Positions 13,475 to 15,322 of a DNA stretch of 15,322 nt are shown in pieces. The notes under the pieces were generated by a model. That model searched no databases. It was not told where the DNA came from and saw only the letters and a list, made by a program, of their open reading frames with translations. Positions within the stretch are counted from its first letter, which is position 1, and each line of letters starts with the position of its first letter. A program made the position numbers and the translations under genes. The DNA lies in NCBI GenBank assembly GCA_025774615.1, contig JALGVQ010000058.1, positions 1-15,322 of the forward strand, given 5' to 3'. Source of the stretch: a bacterium (lineage in GTDB: Bacteria; Blakebacterota; Blakebacteria; Blakebacterales; Blakebacteraceae).

Positions 13475-14771
13475 GCAGGATCGTCGTGAAGTTCGGTGGA
13501 TCGAATCTGAGATCGGTGGGAGACCTGGAGCGGATCATCGAGACGGTCAGACAGTACGATGAACCACTCATCATTGTGGTCTCGGCTCTCTGCGGTGTTA
13601 CCGATCTCCTGGTTCAGGCACTACGGGATCTGTTCGATCACACTGACGAGATGGAGAGGCTGGCCGGCATATCACGCCTCAGACAGCATCTGCTCGATGC
13701 CCATATGCGGTACATAGAACGGTATATCGACGATTCAGGGGTGCGCCGAGGGGTAGATGCCGGTCTGCTCGAACGCCTTGAAGAACTGGGGCGCTATCTG
13801 CTCGGGAGCAGTCTGCTGGGGGCAGCGCCGCCATTCGCGCACGACCGCATCCTGAGTCATGGCGAACGGCTCTCCTCCCTGATGCTCAGCGCGATCCTCG
13901 GGAACAGCGGGATCACCTGCACAGAGATTCTGCCCGAGGAGATCGGTCTAGTGACCGACGGTCGTTTCGGGGAAGCGACGGTAGACATCGATGCCTCGAA
14001 GGATCGAGTGGATGAGGCGCTCAGAGGGGCACTCGCGGCTGGGGATACCTGTGTCATCCCCGGTTTCTATGGGAGGATGTACCCGGATTCCTGAGCGGCG
14101 ATCCCGATCTGGTGGATGATCCGATCCGGCTGGAGTCACTCACCTATGAGGAAGCGGCGGAACTCTCCTATTTCGGCGCTCGTATCATCCACCCCCGTGC
14201 CTTTGAACCGCTGCTCGGTTCCGATATCCCGGTGCGACTCTTCGATATCAGGACCGCGGACGACCTGAACAGATCACCGACCGTGATCGGGTCCTCGGCG
14301 AACACGAGCCCGACCGTCATCAAGAGTGTCACCAGCAGTGATGAGGTCGGAGTACTGAAACTGCGCGGCCCCGGTGTCGGGATCAGACCAGGGATCATGG
14401 CGGAAGTGGCGGGTCAGCTGAATGCGGCCGGGATCAATATCAGATCGATCCTCACTGCCCAGACATGCATCAACGTTCTCCTGGCTCCGGCCAACCTGTC
14501 GAGGAGTCGGTCGATCGTCGAAAAGGCACTGCCGGACGCGGTGGAGGAAATCACGGTCATGGAGGAGGTATCGCTGGTGGCCGCGGTGGGCAGCGGGATG
14601 CTGGAACGGGCTGGTGTCTGGGCCCGGATGGCAGGAGCCGTTTCCCGGGAGGGTATCAACATGCGCCTGGTCTGCGCGGGCGCCTCCGACGTCGTCGCCT
14701 ACTGTATCGTGGACCGGTCAGACCGGAAGAATGCGGTCAGGGCCATCCACCGGGAATTCATCTCCTCCTGA
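13471..14771 (+). pseudogene. lysC: Aspartate kinase with internal deletion and frameshift
   Basis: Aspartate kinase in two frames. Frame one starts at 13471 and gives 201 normal residues: KFGGSN (7-12), VSALCGVTDLL (37-47), HGERLSS (130-136), and VIPGFYG (195-201). It then reads six foreign residues to a stop at 14092-14094. The second frame resumes at about 14070 as W-EDVPGFLSGDP, continues through SYFGARIIHPR and two ACT regulatory domains (VLKLRGPGVGIRPGIM; SLVAAVGSGMLERAGVW), and stops at 14769-14771. In intact enzymes about 33 residues lie between GF(I/Y)G and W(T/E)DV, including the TT-x-GRGGSD core that binds nucleotide and substrate. These are absent, and the frame offset means about 100 nt (3n+1) is gone. 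As written it cannot make active kinase. True pseudogene and assembly error are both possible; the rest of the reading frame shows no decay. Confidence 0.85.
14068..14076 (+). other. Deletion junction inside the aspartate kinase
   Basis: At TATGGGAGG the upstream frame reads Y-G-R and the downstream frame reads W-E-D. The TGG shared by both sides would suit a short-homology deletion, TATGG(...)TGGGAGG, but the missing sequence cannot be seen. Confidence 0.6.
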
Positions 14772-14805
14772 TTCATGGTTGTGCATCGACCAGTCGGCGT
14801 GATAC

Positions 14806-14819
14806 CACTCATCTGAGTG
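14806..14819. other. Short inverted repeat upstream of the CoA-binding gene
   Basis: CACTCA-TC-TGAGTG, a perfect 6-2-6 repeat, lies 35 bp after the kinase stop and about 40 bp before the next start. No T-run follows. It could be a small operator or a weak terminator stem; too short to decide. Confidence 0.3.
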
Positions 14820-14857
14820 TTGCGAAAGGTATTCGTACCCTTACAGGGGGACACCTG

Positions 14858-15322
14858 ATGACCGGCAGCATGACGGAGCGGTCACGTGATCTGGACGCTC
14901 TCTTCTTTCCCCGTTCGGTGGCGGTGATCGGTGCCTCGACGAAGGAACTCTCCATCGGTAACCGGATCGTCAGGAATCTGCAGGACTTCGGTTACACCGG
15001 GCAGGTATTTGCCGTCAATCCGAAGGGTGAAGAAGTCCGCGGCCTGACACCGTACACATCCATCCTCGATGTCCCCGAAGAGGTAGAACTGGCTCATATC
15101 GTCATCCCCGGCAGGTTTGTGCCCGCGGCGATGGAGGAGTGTGGCCGGAAGGGGGTCAGGGTCGTGATTGTGAACTCTGCCGGCTTCAGGGAAGTCGGCG
15201 GCGAAGGAGAGGATCTGGAGCGACAGGTGGTGGCCATCGCCCGCGAGCACGGCATGCGGGTGTTCGGCCCGAACTGCCAGGGGATCATCAACACCGACCC
15301 GGAGGTCCGGGCCTACTGCAAC
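14858..15322 (+). CDS. ADP-forming acyl-CoA synthetase-like protein, CoA-binding N-terminus (partial)
   Basis: The first 155 residues are present and the gene runs off the right edge. AGGGGG about 8 nt before the ATG at 14858 supports the start; a later ATG at 14870 is less well placed. The sequence is a CoA-binding Rossmann domain of the ADP-forming acetyl/acyl-CoA synthetase superfamily: LFFPRSVAVIGAS (15-27), a GYTGQVFAVNPKG block, VPEEVELAHIVIPG, VIVNSAGFREVGGEGEDLE, and RVFGPNCQGIINT near the edge. Such proteins make ATP from acyl-CoA, or the reverse; relatives fused to a GNAT domain acetylate proteins. Which it is depends on the missing part. It is separated from the kinase by 86 bp and may be its own unit. 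In an anaerobic benzoate degrader an ATP-yielding acyl-CoA synthetase would fit, but this is inference. Confidence 0.82.
   Translation, partial: MTGSMTERSRDLDALFFPRSVAVIGASTKELSIGNRIVRNLQDFGYTGQVFAVNPKGEEVRGLTPYTSILDVPEEVELAHIVIPGRFVPAAMEECGRKGVRVVIVNSAGFREVGGEGEDLERQVVAIAREHGMRVFGPNCQGIINTDPEVRAYCN

Noticed and set aside
13471-14771. Programmed frameshift in aspartate kinase
   Set aside because: A simple slip would not restore the roughly 33 residues with the GRGGSD core, which are absent in every frame; no slippery heptamer was seen at the junction.

Overview
The window looks like chromosome of an anaerobic bacterium with a fairly GC-rich genome (roughly 60% by eye). The bacterial assignment rests on strong Shine-Dalgarno sites, a sigma70-like promoter (CGGACA, 17 bp, TATAAT) and an intrinsic-terminator-like hairpin with a T-run. 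The aspartate-pathway and sulfide-assimilation genes are of a type also common in methanogens, so the lineage cannot be fixed from this sequence. No rRNA, tRNA, mobile element or CRISPR array was seen.

Layout. (1) 1-1569, minus strand: a secreted M14-family zinc carboxypeptidase, cut by the window edge at its C-terminus. (2) 1570-1871: divergent intergenic region with a candidate promoter overlapping a perfect 8-2-8 inverted repeat, probably the operator of the next operon. (3) 1872-8922, plus strand: a six-gene cassette for an ATP-dependent class I benzoyl-CoA reductase of the Azoarcus 'bzd' type. bzdN and bzdO are the substrate-reducing subunits, bzdP and bzdQ the ATP-hydrolysing activator subunits, bzdM is a two-cluster ferredoxin, and a bzdV-like 820-residue multi-cluster flavoprotein is the likely NAD(P)H-to-ferredoxin feeder. 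(4) 8950-9993, minus strand: an exported DUF4097 beta-repeat protein with regular (T/S)ASG(D/N) repeats. (5) 9994-10443: a long divergent gap with a promoter and a structured, terminator-like leader. (6) 10444-14771, plus strand: a tightly overlapping operon, UPF0280/COG2122 - DUF39/COG1900 - aspartate-semialdehyde dehydrogenase - aspartate kinase. It reads as an aspartate-to-homocysteine route with direct sulfide incorporation. The aspartate kinase is broken by an internal deletion plus frameshift. (7) 14858 to the right edge: the start of an ADP-forming acyl-CoA synthetase-like CoA-binding protein.

How the genes work together. In the bzd cassette, electrons from NAD(P)H would pass through the BzdV FAD and Fe-S chain to BzdM, then to the BzdPQ ATPase clusters, and finally to BzdNO, which dearomatises benzoyl-CoA. 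The hydratase, dehydrogenase, ring-opening hydrolase and benzoate-CoA ligase of the pathway are not in this window. In the sulfur operon, aspartate kinase and Asd would make aspartate semialdehyde, and COG1900 with COG2122 would convert it to homocysteine using sulfide. The most notable oddities are the deleted aspartate kinase core, the leader RNA, the palindromic operator, and a degenerate GIY-YIG/UvrC-like tail on the BzdV-like flavoprotein.
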